DNA of 52,343 nt from Pseudomonadota bacterium (GCA_023399375.1 JAEWPX010000167.1:1-52343); one strand, 5' to 3'; positions 31,353 to 40,981 are shown, counted from the stretch's first letter. A program made the numbers and translations. Notes: generated by a model from the sequence alone, not told the origin.

Positions 31353-33623
31353 ATGCAACTCAGATCGATCCAGACGAAAATTCTTCTTCTTGCAGGGAGT
31401 TGCTTGTTGGCGACCGCCGCGGCTCTTGTCGGGTATAACCTGTATACTTCGAGCAACTCCCAGGAATTTGTCTCGAAACGCGTGGGCGACCTGCTCGAAC
31501 AAGAGGCGAAACGCAACCTGGCGACGCTTGCGGCCAACCAGGCCGCAGTCGTTCAAAGCGCCCTGGAAGAAAACCTCGTCACCGCCCGGACCATGGCCAA
31601 GGTGTTCGAGGTCGTGCGCGAACACATGACCCGGCTTGCCGCCAAGGACGGCATCCCGAATCCGTCGCGCGACATCCTCAACGACATCCTTCGTCGGGTG
31701 CTCGAGAACAATCCGAGCTTCCTGGGCGCCTATTCGGCCTGGGAACCCGATGCCCTGGACGGCCATGACAAGGACTTCGCGGGCAAGACCGACGCCGGCT
31801 ACGACGCCACGGGCCGTTTCATCCCCTACTGGAACCGCGACGCCAACGGCAAGATCGCCCGACAGGCGCTGGCGGATTACGAAAGCCGGGAGGTCAACGA
31901 CAACGGCGTGGGCAAGGGGGGCTGGTATATCGGTTCGCGGGAAACGGGCAAGGAAATCGCCCTCGACCCGCTGCCCTACATCATCCAGGGCAAGAAGGAC
32001 TGGCTGGCCACGCTCAATGCGCCCATCAAGGAAAACGGCAAGTACCTGGGCTTGGCGGGCACGGACCTGCGGCTCAACTTCCTGCAGGATCTGGCCAAGA
32101 AGGTGGACACGAGCCTCTACGAAGGCAAGGGCGACGTGACCATCATCAGCCACATCGGCCTCGTGGTCGCCAGCAGCGAACATCCCGAAGCCATCGGTCA
32201 GCCGCTGAAGACGATCGTCAAGGATTGGGAAAGCATCAGCGCGAACGTGAAAGCAGGCAAGGCGATGCTCGACGTCAGCCCGGTCACGGGCGTCTACCGG
32301 GCCCTGGCACCCATCACGCTCGGCCGCACGGACCGCCCCTGGGCCGTGCTCATCCGCGTGCATCCCGACATCGTCCTGGCCGAACGCAAGGCGCTCGACG
32401 GCCAGTTGACGCAGCGCAACCGGGAAAACGCCATGTGGCAGGTCGGCGTCGGACTCGGCGTCACGGCACTGGCGCTCGGCGTGTTATGGCTGTTCGCCGC
32501 GAGTCTCGTGCGCCCGCTCAAACATGCGGCGGATTTTGCCGAAAAGGTGGCCGAAGGCGATTTCTCCCATACGCTCTCCATCAAACAGGTCGATGAAACG
32601 GGCGTGCTCGCCAAGGCGCTCTCGCGCATGGTCGAAAACCTCAAGCGCATGATCGCCCAGGCCGAAGGCAAGTCGCAGGAAGCCGCCGCAGAGGCGGAAC
32701 GCGCGCGCAAGGCCGTGGCCGAAGCCGAAGAGGCGCGACGCCAGGCGGCCGAGGCCCAGCGTCAGGGCAAGCTCGACGCCGCGTCGCGCATCGAGGACGT
32801 GGCCCGCGCCGTGGCCCAGGCTTCCTCGGAACTCGCCTCCCAGGTCGACCAGTCCAAGGAGGGCGCGGACCTGCAGCGCCAGCACGCCGGCGAGACGGCC
32901 ACGGCCATGGAGCAGATGAACGCCACGGTGCTCGAGGTCGCACGAAACGCCTCGGAGGCGGCCCAGGGCGCGGGCACGGCCCGGGACAAGGCCAAGGACG
33001 GGGCGGACGTGGTGCGCCAGGTGGTCGCGGCCATAAGCGGCGTGCAGGACCGTGCCGCCTCGTTGCGGTCCAACATGGACGAACTCGGCAAGCAGGCCGA
33101 GGGCATCGGCAACATCATCGGCGTCATTTCCGACATCGCCGACCAGACGAATCTGCTTGCGCTCAATGCGGCCATCGAAGCGGCGCGCGCCGGCGAGGCC
33201 GGGCGCGGCTTCGCCGTGGTCGCCGACGAAGTCAGGAAGCTCGCGGAAAAGACCATGACCGCCACGAGCGAGGTGGGCAACGCCATCCGCGCCATCCAGG
33301 CGGGCGCGCGCTCCAGCATCGATGGCGTGGAAGGTGCGGTCCGGGCCGTGGATCAGGCCACGGATCTGGCCAACCGCTCGGGCGATGTGCTCGGCGAGAT
33401 CGTGACCATCGTCGAATGTTCCGCCGACCAGGTGCGCTCCATCGCCACGGCGTCGGAGGAACAGTCCGCGGCCAGCGAACAGATCAACCGGGCCGTGGAC
33501 GACATCAACCGGATTTCCGAGGAAACGGCCGACGCCATGGCCCGCGCCGCCGGTTCCGTGGAAGAACTCGCTCACCAGGCGCAAAGCCTGACGCGCCTTG
33601 TCGATACGCTCAAGGCGGACTGA
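31353..33623 (+). CDS. Methyl-accepting chemotaxis protein, double-Cache sensor
   Basis: 756 residues. A membrane helix at about 8-28, periplasmic dCache sensor at about 35-345 (AYSAWEPDALDG, GWYIGSRETGKEIALDPLPY, GTDLRLNFLQDLAKKVD), second helix (about 365-390), HAMP (about 390-445) and a long cytoplasmic coiled coil. The hairpin tip is the signature DIADQTNLLALNAAIEAARAGE. It relays ligand binding to CheA/CheW. A heptad stretch rich in Ala/Glu (EAAAEAERARKAVAEAEEAR) follows HAMP. GAGGAG precedes the ATG and a strong terminator follows. The ligand is probably a small organic molecule, by analogy with Cache receptors. Confidence 0.95.
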   Translation: MQLRSIQTKILLLAGSCLLATAAALVGYNLYTSSNSQEFVSKRVGDLLEQEAKRNLATLAANQAAVVQSALEENLVTARTMAKVFEVVREHMTRLAAKDGIPNPSRDILNDILRRVLENNPSFLGAYSAWEPDALDGHDKDFAGKTDAGYDATGRFIPYWNRDANGKIARQALADYESREVNDNGVGKGGWYIGSRETGKEIALDPLPYIIQGKKDWLATLNAPIKENGKYLGLAGTDLRLNFLQDLAKKVDTSLYEGKGDVTIISHIGLVVASSEHPEAIGQPLKTIVKDWESISANVKAGKAMLDVSPVTGVYRALAPITLGRTDRPWAVLIRVHPDIVLAERKALDGQLTQRNRENAMWQVGVGLGVTALALGVLWLFAASLVRPLKHAADFAEKVAEGDFSHTLSIKQVDETGVLAKALSRMVENLKRMIAQAEGKSQEAAAEAERARKAVAEAEEARRQAAEAQRQGKLDAASRIEDVARAVAQASSELASQVDQSKEGADLQRQHAGETATAMEQMNATVLEVARNASEAAQGAGTARDKAKDGADVVRQVVAAISGVQDRAASLRSNMDELGKQAEGIGNIIGVISDIADQTNLLALNAAIEAARAGEAGRGFAVVADEVRKLAEKTMTATSEVGNAIRAIQAGARSSIDGVEGAVRAVDQATDLANRSGDVLGEIVTIVECSADQVRSIATASEEQSAASEQINRAVDDINRISEETADAMARAAGSVEELAHQAQSLTRLVDTLKAD

Positions 33624-33648
33624 ACGCGCGGCGCATAGGGTATAACGG

Positions 33649-33676
33649 GAAGGCGGCTGCGGCCGCCTTCTTTTTT
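33649..33676 (+). terminator. Terminator of the chemoreceptor gene
   Basis: Perfect 9-base arms GAAGGCGGC / GCCGCCTTC, loop TGCG, then TTTTTT. A classic intrinsic terminator 26 bases past the stop. Confidence 0.93.
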
Positions 33677-33776
33677 GGGGCAATTCGCGGCAGGCGCGCG
33701 GCGTGCGGAACGTGGCCGCGTCAACAGAAACAGGGCGCCGCTTCCTCCGGCGGGAAGGGAAACGCGGCAACCGGAA

Positions 33777-33950
33777 TCAGCGCCATTTTGTCTTGTCGAA
33801 GAGCCCCCGCTTGGAAAGTTCCTGGGATTTGTATTTGTCGAAGTCGAAATAACCGGGGACGGTCACGCCGTCATTGCTATTGGCCGCTATCGCGAAGATG
33901 GCCACCAAGGCAACGAGACCCACTGCTAGGCCGATAAAGATCCATTCCAT
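33777..33950 (-). CDS. Tiny single-helix membrane protein
   Basis: 57 residues. One transmembrane helix (about 3-25, IFIGLAVGLVALVAIFAIAA) is followed by a polar cytoplasmic or periplasmic tail of about 32 residues (VPGYFDFDKYKSQELSKRGLFDKTKWR). I recognise no family. No good ribosome site precedes either candidate start (33950 or 33977); 33950 is chosen because the hydrophobic helix begins directly after it. Coding quality is supported by the helix/tail layout rather than by similarity. Confidence 0.5.
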   Translation of the reverse strand: MEWIFIGLAVGLVALVAIFAIAANSNDGVTVPGYFDFDKYKSQELSKRGLFDKTKWR

Positions 33951-34154
33951 GATACACGGTAGCAACGGGCGAGGCATATGTCACCAAGGAAGATGCAAGA
34001 GCCCCATGGCGCCTGCCCATATTTCCTGGTGATCGGAGCGGGAGAATTTCGCGGGCTGGGCTGGCGTCGCTTCCCCAAGGGGAGGTGACGACGTGCACCT
34101 TCTCCTGGCCGGGTACGCAGCGTAACCCGCGTAGGCGGGGAGGAGAGCCCGGAA

Positions 34155-34352
34155 TCAGGCGGGAGAAGCCGTCGGCGGTGCGGGACGGACCGTGACCTTG
34201 TCCTTGGCCCCGCATTTGCGGCAAGCCAGGGTGTAGACGGTCCCCTCGGCGGTTTCGGTTACGGTGGTCGGTTTGACGATCTCCCCGCACACGAGGCACT
34301 TAAACCGTGGTTCCGCATCAGCGGTCGCCAGCGCTTGCTGCATGAATTTCAT
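34155..34352 (-). CDS. Small zinc-ribbon protein
   Basis: 65 residues. Two CxxC knuckles (KCLVCGE at about 19-25, CRKCGAKDK at about 44-52) separated by a beta-hairpin-like TTVTETAEGTVYTLA form a zinc ribbon. A Pro/Ala-rich tail follows. Proteins of this size often bind nucleic acid or ribosomes, but no function is known to me. No obvious ribosome site; the start could be 34352 or 34343. It lies downstream of tRNA-Asn on the same strand. Confidence 0.6.
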   Translation of the reverse strand: MKFMQQALATADAEPRFKCLVCGEIVKPTTVTETAEGTVYTLACRKCGAKDKVTVRPAPPTASPA

Positions 34353-34490
34353 AGGTTGTCGTGTAAGCACTCCGGCCAAACCGGTCAATCCTGGTCTTTT
34401 CGGAGCGGCTGCAACGGAGATTGGCGTACCCCGCTTCACCCGTGTGGAACCTCGAATCCGGGGACAGAGGGAGGGCAACACCCGTCGCCA

Positions 34491-34527
34491 AAAGAAAAAG
34501 GGAGTCGAACCGTAGGCCCAACTCCCT
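34491..34527 (-). terminator. Terminator behind tRNA-Asn
   Basis: On the minus strand AGGGAGT pairs with ACTCCCT across a 15-base loop, followed by TTTTTCTTTT. The loop-proximal part GGTTCGACTCCCT resembles a T-arm and acceptor 3' strand of a tRNA. Confidence 0.75.
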
Positions 34528-34535
34528 GAATCTGC

Positions 34536-34611
34536 TGGCTCCCCGGGACGGACTCGAACCGCCAACCTAGTGGTTAACAGCCACCCGCTCTGCCAATTGA
34601 GCTACCGGGGA
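34536..34611 (-). tRNA. tRNA-Asn (anticodon GTT)
   Basis: A 76-base gene with encoded CCA (34536-34538). Acceptor arms are TCCCCGG and CCGGGGA; the D-arm contains AGCTCAATTGGCAGAG. The anticodon loop CTGTTAA has GTT at 34576-34578, and the T-arm has GGTTCGAGTCC. All arms pair. It is transcribed away from lysS and ends in its own terminator. Confidence 0.97.
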
Positions 34612-34794
34612 ATGTCGAAGCGAGGTAGCCATCTATCCCGCGCGGGCCGCGGCGTCAAGGTTTTTTTGTCCGGGCGTGAAATTTTCGTCGCCAGCCGTGC
34701 CCGGGCCATTCTTGACGGCGTCACGCATTTCTCGTACCCAGATGCGCTTGCCCTTTCCGCAAAGCAACCACGCCTCAAGCAACGGAGAATCCCC

Positions 34795-36387
34795 GTGGGC
34801 ACCGACGCGCCACGCAAAAAAGAATACAAGCTCCCGGTCAAGTCCAAGCGGGTGGAGGACTTCCGCCCCCTGCTCGAAAGCCTCGACGCCCGGGACGAAC
34901 TCAACGAAGTCTTCAAGAACCGCATCGCCAAGGCTGTTCAACTCCTTGACGAGGGCGTTCCGTTGTACCCGAACGATTTCAAGAAGGTCGACGACATCGG
35001 CCGCGTCGTCGCCGGCCACGAGCCCCTGGACGAAGAGGCCCTGGCCAAACTGGACGAGGTGTTCTGCCTCGCCGGGCGCATCGTCTCGTTGCGCTCCTTC
35101 GGCAAGGTGGCCTTTTTCACCGTCCAGGACGCCTCGGGCCGGGTGCAGGTCTTCGCCGAGCGCGAAACCCTGGGCCAGGAAGCCTACGCCGTCTTCAAGA
35201 AGTTCGACATCGGCGACATCGTCGGCGTCACGGGCAAGCTCTTCCGCACCAAGACCGGCGAGCTCACCCTGCACGCCGCCACGGCCAAGCTCCTGACCAA
35301 GTCCATGCGGCCCCTGCCCGAGAAGTACCATGGCTTGAAGGACGTGGAGACGCGCTACCGCCAGCGCTACGTGGACCTCATCGTCACGCCGCGCTCCGTG
35401 GAGATCTTCAAGGCCCGCACGGCCATCGTGCGCGAGCTGCGCGCCTGCCTCGACAACGCCGGCTTCATGGAGGTCGAAACCCCCATGATGCAGGCCATCC
35501 CCGGCGGCGCCACGGCCAAGCCCTTCGTCACGCACCACAATGCCCTGGACATGGGCCTTTACATGCGCATCGCCCCGGAGCTCTATCTCAAGCGCCTGCT
35601 CGTGGGCGGCTTCGAGAAGGTCTACGAGGTGGGGCGCAACTTCCGCAACGAAGGCATCTCCACGCGGCACAATCCCGAATTCACCATGTGCGAGTTTTAC
35701 TGGGCCTTTGCCCGGTACACCGACCTCATGGACCTGACCGAGCGCCTTTTCAGCCACATCGCCCGCACCGTGACCGGTTCGGACACCGTGACCTACCAGG
35801 GGCAGGAGATCTGTCTGGCCGAGGGAGCCTGGGCGCGCGTGCGCTTCCACGACTCCCTGGAAACCATCGGCGGCATCGCGCCCGAGGTCTACGAGGATTT
35901 CGACGCGGCCAAGGCTCTCGTGGAAAAAAGCGGCGAAAAGGTGCTCAAGGGCGAAAAGCTCGGCAAGGTCCAGGCCAAGCTCTTCGATATCTTCGTCGAG
36001 CCCAAACTCATCCAGCCGCACTTCATCTACCATTATCCCACGGAAATCTCGCCGCTGTCGCGCAAGAACACCGACGATCCGACCATCACCGACCGCTTCG
36101 AGCTCTTTATCGCCGGCCGCGAGATGGCCAACGCCTTTTCCGAACTCAACGACCCCGTGGACCAGCGCCTGCGCTTCGAGGAGCAGGTCCGCGAGAAGGA
36201 AGCCGGCGACGACGAGGCCCACCAGATGGACGACGACTACGTCCGGGCCTTGGAGTACGGCATGCCGCCGGCGGCGGGGGAGGGCATCGGCATCGACAGG
36301 CTCGTCATGCTGCTCACCGACCAGGCCTCCATCCGCGAAGTGATCCTGTTTCCGCTGTTGCGCCCAGAGGGCGCGCCGGGTTCATGA
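34795..36387 (+). CDS. lysS: Lysyl-tRNA synthetase, class II
   Basis: 530 residues. The N-terminal OB-fold anticodon-binding domain (about 60-180) has AGRIVSLRSFGKVAFFTVQDASGRVQVF. Class II motif 1 is FMEVETPMM, motif 2 is VYEVGRNFRNEGISTRHNPEFTMCEFYWA, and motif 3 ends GIGIDRLVMLLTD. It attaches lysine to tRNA-Lys. The start is GTG 34795 with AACGGAG upstream; the open frame extends further left, but that sequence is tRNA. A short extra N-terminal part (about 30 residues) precedes the usual start. lolC begins inside its stop codon, so tRNA charging and lipoprotein export genes are co-expressed. Confidence 0.95.
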   Translation: MGTDAPRKKEYKLPVKSKRVEDFRPLLESLDARDELNEVFKNRIAKAVQLLDEGVPLYPNDFKKVDDIGRVVAGHEPLDEEALAKLDEVFCLAGRIVSLRSFGKVAFFTVQDASGRVQVFAERETLGQEAYAVFKKFDIGDIVGVTGKLFRTKTGELTLHAATAKLLTKSMRPLPEKYHGLKDVETRYRQRYVDLIVTPRSVEIFKARTAIVRELRACLDNAGFMEVETPMMQAIPGGATAKPFVTHHNALDMGLYMRIAPELYLKRLLVGGFEKVYEVGRNFRNEGISTRHNPEFTMCEFYWAFARYTDLMDLTERLFSHIARTVTGSDTVTYQGQEICLAEGAWARVRFHDSLETIGGIAPEVYEDFDAAKALVEKSGEKVLKGEKLGKVQAKLFDIFVEPKLIQPHFIYHYPTEISPLSRKNTDDPTITDRFELFIAGREMANAFSELNDPVDQRLRFEEQVREKEAGDDEAHQMDDDYVRALEYGMPPAAGEGIGIDRLVMLLTDQASIREVILFPLLRPEGAPGS

Positions 36388-37613
36388 GCTTCGAATACTT
36401 CATCGCCAAACGCTACCTCCTGGCCCGCCAGAAGCAGGCCTTCATCTCGGTCATTTCGCTCATCTCCGTGCTCGGGGTGGGGCTTGGCGTCGCGTCGCTG
36501 ATCGTGGTGGTGGGGGTCATGCAGGGCTTTTCCACCGAACTTCGCGACAAGATTCTCGGCATCAACGCCCATATGGTGGCGGCCGTGGCCGGCGGGGCGA
36601 TCCACGACTACCGGGCCGACATGGCCAAGGCCGAAGCCGTGCCCGGCGTGCTCGGGGCCACGCCCTTCGTGTACACGGAAGTCATGCTGTCGAGCCCGCG
36701 CGGGGTCAAGGGCGTGGTGCTGCGCGGCGTCGATCCCGCTTCGGCGGGCAAGGTGCTGGCGCTGCCCGGCGAAATGACCGCCGGGAGCCTGGACGACCTG
36801 AGTGCCCCCGGAGTCTTTCCGGGCATCATCGTCGGCCGGGAGCTCGCCGACCGCCTGGGACTCTCGCTCGGCGACACGCTCAACCTCATGTCGCCCGCGG
36901 GCAAGGAGAGCGCGGCCGGGTTCTCGCCCAAGCTCAAAACCTTTGCCGTGCGCGGTTTCTTCAAGACCGGCATGTACGAATACGATTCCACCCTGGCTTA
37001 CGTCACCATTCCCGCGGCCCAGGAACTGCTGGGTTTCAAGCGCGACATCGTCACGGGCATCGAGCTCAAGGTCGCGGACGTGGACGCCGTGGACGCCCTG
37101 GCGGGCAAGGTGCGGCAGGCCCTGGGCGGGCCGCCGGTCTACGTGCGCACCTGGATCGACATGAACGGCAACCTGTTCAAGGCGCTGCACCTGGAAAAGA
37201 CGGCCATGTTCGTCATCCTCGTCATGATCGTGCTCGTGGGCTCCTTTTCCATCATCACCACGCTCGTCATGCTGGTCATGGAAAAGACCCGCGACATCGC
37301 CATCCTCATGTCCATGGGCGCGACCGCGAAGAACATCCGCAACATCTTCATGCTCCAGGGCGCGATCATCGGCGCGGTGGGCACGGCGCTCGGCTACGCC
37401 CTGGGGCTCGGCGTGGCGCTGGCCCTGGAGAAATACCAGTTCATCAAGATTCCGGGCGACGTCTACCCCATGGACCACCTGCCCGTGCGCCTGGACTGGC
37501 CGGACCTCGTCGTCATCGGCGCGACGGCCCTGGCGCTGTGTTTTCTGGCCACGCTGTACCCGGCCCGCCAGGCCGCGCGACTGGAGCCCACGGAGGCGCT
37601 GCGCCATGACTGA
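36384..37613 (+). CDS. lolC: Lipoprotein-releasing ABC permease LolC/E
   Basis: 409 residues with four transmembrane helices: one at about 20-45 (SVISLISVLGVGLGVASLIVVVGVMQGF), then a large periplasmic domain (about 50-265), and three at about 272-300, 320-345 and 370-395. This is the LolC/LolE topology and the start FEYFIAKRYLLARQKQAFISVISLIS is typical. Only one such permease is present, as in many deltaproteobacteria where it forms a homodimer (LolF-like). With LolD it releases lipoproteins from the inner membrane. The ATG overlaps the lysS stop (ATGA) and lolD begins eight bases before its end. Confidence 0.92.
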   Translation: MSFEYFIAKRYLLARQKQAFISVISLISVLGVGLGVASLIVVVGVMQGFSTELRDKILGINAHMVAAVAGGAIHDYRADMAKAEAVPGVLGATPFVYTEVMLSSPRGVKGVVLRGVDPASAGKVLALPGEMTAGSLDDLSAPGVFPGIIVGRELADRLGLSLGDTLNLMSPAGKESAAGFSPKLKTFAVRGFFKTGMYEYDSTLAYVTIPAAQELLGFKRDIVTGIELKVADVDAVDALAGKVRQALGGPPVYVRTWIDMNGNLFKALHLEKTAMFVILVMIVLVGSFSIITTLVMLVMEKTRDIAILMSMGATAKNIRNIFMLQGAIIGAVGTALGYALGLGVALALEKYQFIKIPGDVYPMDHLPVRLDWPDLVVIGATALALCFLATLYPARQAARLEPTEALRHD

Positions 37614-38304
37614 GCCGCTGTATGCGCTGCGCGGCCTGCGCAAGGTCTACCAGGGGCCGGCCGAGGAAGTGGTGGTGCTTCGGGGCCTCGATTTCGAGAT
37701 CCCGGCCGGGGATTCCATGGCCATTCTCGGTGCCTCGGGCTCGGGAAAATCGTCGCTTTTGCATTTGCTCGGCGCTCTGGACCGGCCCACGGCCGGGGAA
37801 ATCCGCTTCCGGGGACGGGATCTGGCCTCCCTCGCCCCGACCGAGGCGGCCCGCGTGCGCAACCGGGAAATCGGGTTTGTCTTTCAATTTCATCATCTTC
37901 TGCCGGAGTTCACCACGCTGGAAAACGTGGCAATGCCGGCGCTGATCGCCAAAATGAGCCGTCGGGAGGCCTTTGCGCGGGCAAAGGAATCTTTGTCGCT
38001 TGTGGGACTTGATGAAAGGGCCGAACACAGGGTAACAACGCTTTCCGGGGGAGAGAGACAGAGGGCGGCCATCGCCCGTGCTGTCCTATTACGGCCAGTG
38101 GTGCTGCTGGCCGACGAACCCACCGGCAATCTGGACGAAGCCACTGGCGCGAAAGTGGGCGACGTGCTCGCCCGCCTCAACGCCGAGCTTGGCATGACCT
38201 TGGTTGTGGTCACCCACAACCATAACCTGGCCGCTGGGATGGGCCGGAGACTGGAGCTGCAGGGTGGAGAACTCTATGCGCGCAATGAAACGTCGAGGTC
38301 TTAG
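37606..38304 (+). CDS. lolD: Lipoprotein-releasing ABC ATPase LolD
   Basis: 232 residues of an ABC ATPase. Walker A is GASGSGKSS (about residue 43), followed by the Q-loop in FVFQFHHLLPEFTTLENV (the LLPEF stretch is typical of LolD), ABC signature LSGGERQRAAIARAV, Walker B VLLADEPTGNLD and H-loop VVVTHN. It powers lipoprotein release together with the overlapping lolC product. bamA begins 29 bases before its stop, so three envelope genes are physically interlocked. Confidence 0.95.
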   Translation: MTEPLYALRGLRKVYQGPAEEVVVLRGLDFEIPAGDSMAILGASGSGKSSLLHLLGALDRPTAGEIRFRGRDLASLAPTEAARVRNREIGFVFQFHHLLPEFTTLENVAMPALIAKMSRREAFARAKESLSLVGLDERAEHRVTTLSGGERQRAAIARAVLLRPVVLLADEPTGNLDEATGAKVGDVLARLNAELGMTLVVVTHNHNLAAGMGRRLELQGGELYARNETSRS

Positions 38305-40924
38305 GGGGCTTTTTCTGGCCGCCTGCCTGGTTCTGGCGGCAGGCCAAGCCCTGGCCCAGTCCGGCAAGGTGCTGGTGCTGCCCTTTGAGATCAACGCGGC
38401 CGACGCCTTGCAGTCCGTCCAGGGAAGCCTTCCGCATATGCTGGCCGACAAGCTCAAGGCCGGCGGCGTGGCCGCTTCGGCCGAGGGCGGCAAGGCCGTG
38501 ACCGACATCTCCGCCGCCCGCAAGCTGGGCGCGGGGGCGCGGGCCGATTACGTCGTGTTCGGTTCCATTTCCAAGGTCGGCGAGGGCCTGAGCCTCGACG
38601 CCCGGGTGGCCAAGGTCTCGGGCGGCACGCCCCAGACGGTCTTCGCCACGGCGAAAAACGCCATGGCCCTGGACGCGGCCGCGGGCGAACTGGCCCAGAA
38701 GGTCGCGCCGCTCGTTTCGGCCTCTGGCTCTTCGGACCGCATCGCCGAAGTCGACGTGGAGGGCAACTCCATCCTCGACAAGGAAGTGGTGCTGCTCAAG
38801 ATCAAAAGCCAGGTCAACCAGCCCTACGATCCCAAGGCCGTCAACGAAGACATCAAAAAGCTCTTCGACATGGGCTATTTCGACGACGTCCAGGTGCGCC
38901 TGGACAACGTCCCCGGCGGCAAGCGCCTGACCTTCGTGGTCAAGGAGAAGCCGCGCATCCAGGCCATCGGCGTCACCGGCAACGGCGACGTGAAAAAGGA
39001 CGACATCCTCGAGGCCATGAGCACCAAGGCCGGCGGCGTCCTGAACCTCAAGGTCCTGGCCGACGACCTGGGCAAGATCCGCGAGCTCTACAGCAAGAAG
39101 GGCTACTACAAGACCGAGGTCACCTACGAGCTCGAGCAGACCGACCCGCGCGTGGCCCGGCTCAACATCATCGTCAAAGAGCCCAAGAAGCTCTATATCA
39201 AGGAAGTCAAGATCGAGGGGGCCAAGCAGATTCCGGCCGGCGACATCGAGTCCGAACTCGCCACCTCCACCCGCCACTTCTGGTCCTGGGTCACCGGTTC
39301 CGGCGTGCTCAAGGACGAGATGCTCGAGCGCGACGCCGCGGCCATCGAGGCCTATTACGCCAACCGCGGCTTCGTGGACGCCAAGGTCGGCCAGCCCGAG
39401 GTCGTCTACGGCGACGACGGCATCACGGTCATCTTCCGCGTGGAAGAGGGCGATCGCTACAAGATCGGCTCCGTATCCTTCTCCGGCGACCTGCTCTACG
39501 ACGAGCCCAAGCTCCTGGACCGCATCAAACTCGACGAGCTGGCGGCCAAGGGCAGCTATTTCAACCGGTCCGTGGTGCGCGACGACCTCAACGCCCTGGC
39601 CGAACTCTACGCCGACGACGGCTACGCCTTCGCCGAAGCCGACGTGGACATGCAAAAGCATCCCGACACCAAGGTCATCGACCTGACCTACGTCATCAAT
39701 AAGGGCCGCAAGGTCTACGTGCGCCGCGTGTCCATCGAGGGCAACGAAAAGACCCGCGACAACGTGGTGCGCCGCGAAGTCAAGCTGGCCGACGGCGACC
39801 TCTTCTCGGGCTCCAAGCTGCGCCGTTCCAACGAGCGCCTGGACAAACTCGAGTACTTCGAAAAGGTCGACATCGAGACCGTGCCCACGGACAACCCGGG
39901 CGAAGTGGACATCAAGGTCAAGGTCAAGGACAAGAACACCGGCGCCATCAGCCTGGGCGCGGGCTACTCGACCTCCGACAGCGTGTTCTTCGGCGGTTCC
40001 GTCGAGGAGAAGAACCTCTTCGGCAAGGGCTACCACGCCAAGTTCCAGGGCATGTTCAGCGGCAAGTCCAGCCGCGGCGTCCTGTCGTTCACCAACCCGC
40101 GCGTCTACGATTCCAACCTGGCCATCGGCGCGGACGTCTACCAGGTCTACAAGGCCTACGACGACTTCAAGAAATCGACTTCCGGCGGCAAGGTCCGCTT
40201 CGCGTATCCGCTGGGCGAATACACGGTGCTGTCCTGGGATTACCGCCTGGACCACTACCATATCTACCACACCAACTGGAACGCTTCGAGCGTCATCCAG
40301 CAATCGGCCGGCTGGCACTGGGCGAGTTCCGTGTTCGTCCAGGTCGATCGCGACACCATCGACAGCGCCACCAAGCCCACCAAGGGCACCAAGAACACCC
40401 TGTCCCTGGAATACGCCGGCGGCGTGGTGGGCGGCGACGACGCCTTCGTCAAGCCGATGTTCACCTCGAACTTCTTCTACCCGCTGCCGCTCGATCTGGT
40501 CTTCCACTGGCGCGGCCAGGCCGGGGTGATCTTCCCCAACGCCGGCGGCGACATCCCGGTCTACGAGCGCTTCTACCTCGGCGGCATCAACAACGTGCGC
40601 GGCTACGAGGTGGACAAGATCTCGCCGAAAGACCCCTGGACCCACGAGCGCATCGGCGGCAAGGCCGAAGCCTTCACCAACTTCGAAACCATCTTCCCCA
40701 TCAGCAAGTCCGTCGGCCTGCTCGGCGTCGTCTTCTTCGACGCCGGTAACTCCTGGGGCGATTACAACCTCATCAACTCGACCATCTACAAGAGTGTTGG
40801 CGCGGGTCTGCGCTGGTACTCGCCGATGGGCCTCATCCGCGTGGAGTACGGTTACGGCCTCGATGCCGAGGATCACCACATGCAGCCGTCGCAGATCGGC
40901 TTCTCCATGGGGCAGACCTTCTAA
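38276..40924 (+). CDS. bamA: Outer-membrane assembly factor BamA with extra N-terminal domain
   Basis: 882 residues. A signal peptide (1-27) is followed by a domain of about 120 residues (29-150: KVLVLPFEINAADALQS, DYVVFGSISKVGEGLSLDARV) that looks like the TolB-N/CsgG-type fold and is not part of standard BamA. Five POTRA repeats follow (about 155-560), then a 16-strand barrel with the NNVRGYE loop motif and the final strand ending in Phe. BamA inserts beta-barrel proteins in the outer membrane. GGAGA sits five bases before ATG 38276. It overlaps lolD by 29 bases and is followed by skp. Confidence 0.94.
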   Translation: MRAMKRRGLRGLFLAACLVLAAGQALAQSGKVLVLPFEINAADALQSVQGSLPHMLADKLKAGGVAASAEGGKAVTDISAARKLGAGARADYVVFGSISKVGEGLSLDARVAKVSGGTPQTVFATAKNAMALDAAAGELAQKVAPLVSASGSSDRIAEVDVEGNSILDKEVVLLKIKSQVNQPYDPKAVNEDIKKLFDMGYFDDVQVRLDNVPGGKRLTFVVKEKPRIQAIGVTGNGDVKKDDILEAMSTKAGGVLNLKVLADDLGKIRELYSKKGYYKTEVTYELEQTDPRVARLNIIVKEPKKLYIKEVKIEGAKQIPAGDIESELATSTRHFWSWVTGSGVLKDEMLERDAAAIEAYYANRGFVDAKVGQPEVVYGDDGITVIFRVEEGDRYKIGSVSFSGDLLYDEPKLLDRIKLDELAAKGSYFNRSVVRDDLNALAELYADDGYAFAEADVDMQKHPDTKVIDLTYVINKGRKVYVRRVSIEGNEKTRDNVVRREVKLADGDLFSGSKLRRSNERLDKLEYFEKVDIETVPTDNPGEVDIKVKVKDKNTGAISLGAGYSTSDSVFFGGSVEEKNLFGKGYHAKFQGMFSGKSSRGVLSFTNPRVYDSNLAIGADVYQVYKAYDDFKKSTSGGKVRFAYPLGEYTVLSWDYRLDHYHIYHTNWNASSVIQQSAGWHWASSVFVQVDRDTIDSATKPTKGTKNTLSLEYAGGVVGGDDAFVKPMFTSNFFYPLPLDLVFHWRGQAGVIFPNAGGDIPVYERFYLGGINNVRGYEVDKISPKDPWTHERIGGKAEAFTNFETIFPISKSVGLLGVVFFDAGNSWGDYNLINSTIYKSVGAGLRWYSPMGLIRVEYGYGLDAEDHHMQPSQIGFSMGQTF

Positions 40925-40981
40925 CTGGGTACGGAACGGATCGGCCCGCGGCCAGGCGGCCCGGGCGCGTGTCGCAAGGTT

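Noticed and set aside
34441..34490. A second tRNA next to tRNA-Asn
   Set aside because: CCTCGAATCCGGGGA looks like a T-arm but no matching acceptor, D-arm or anticodon arm can be built around it.
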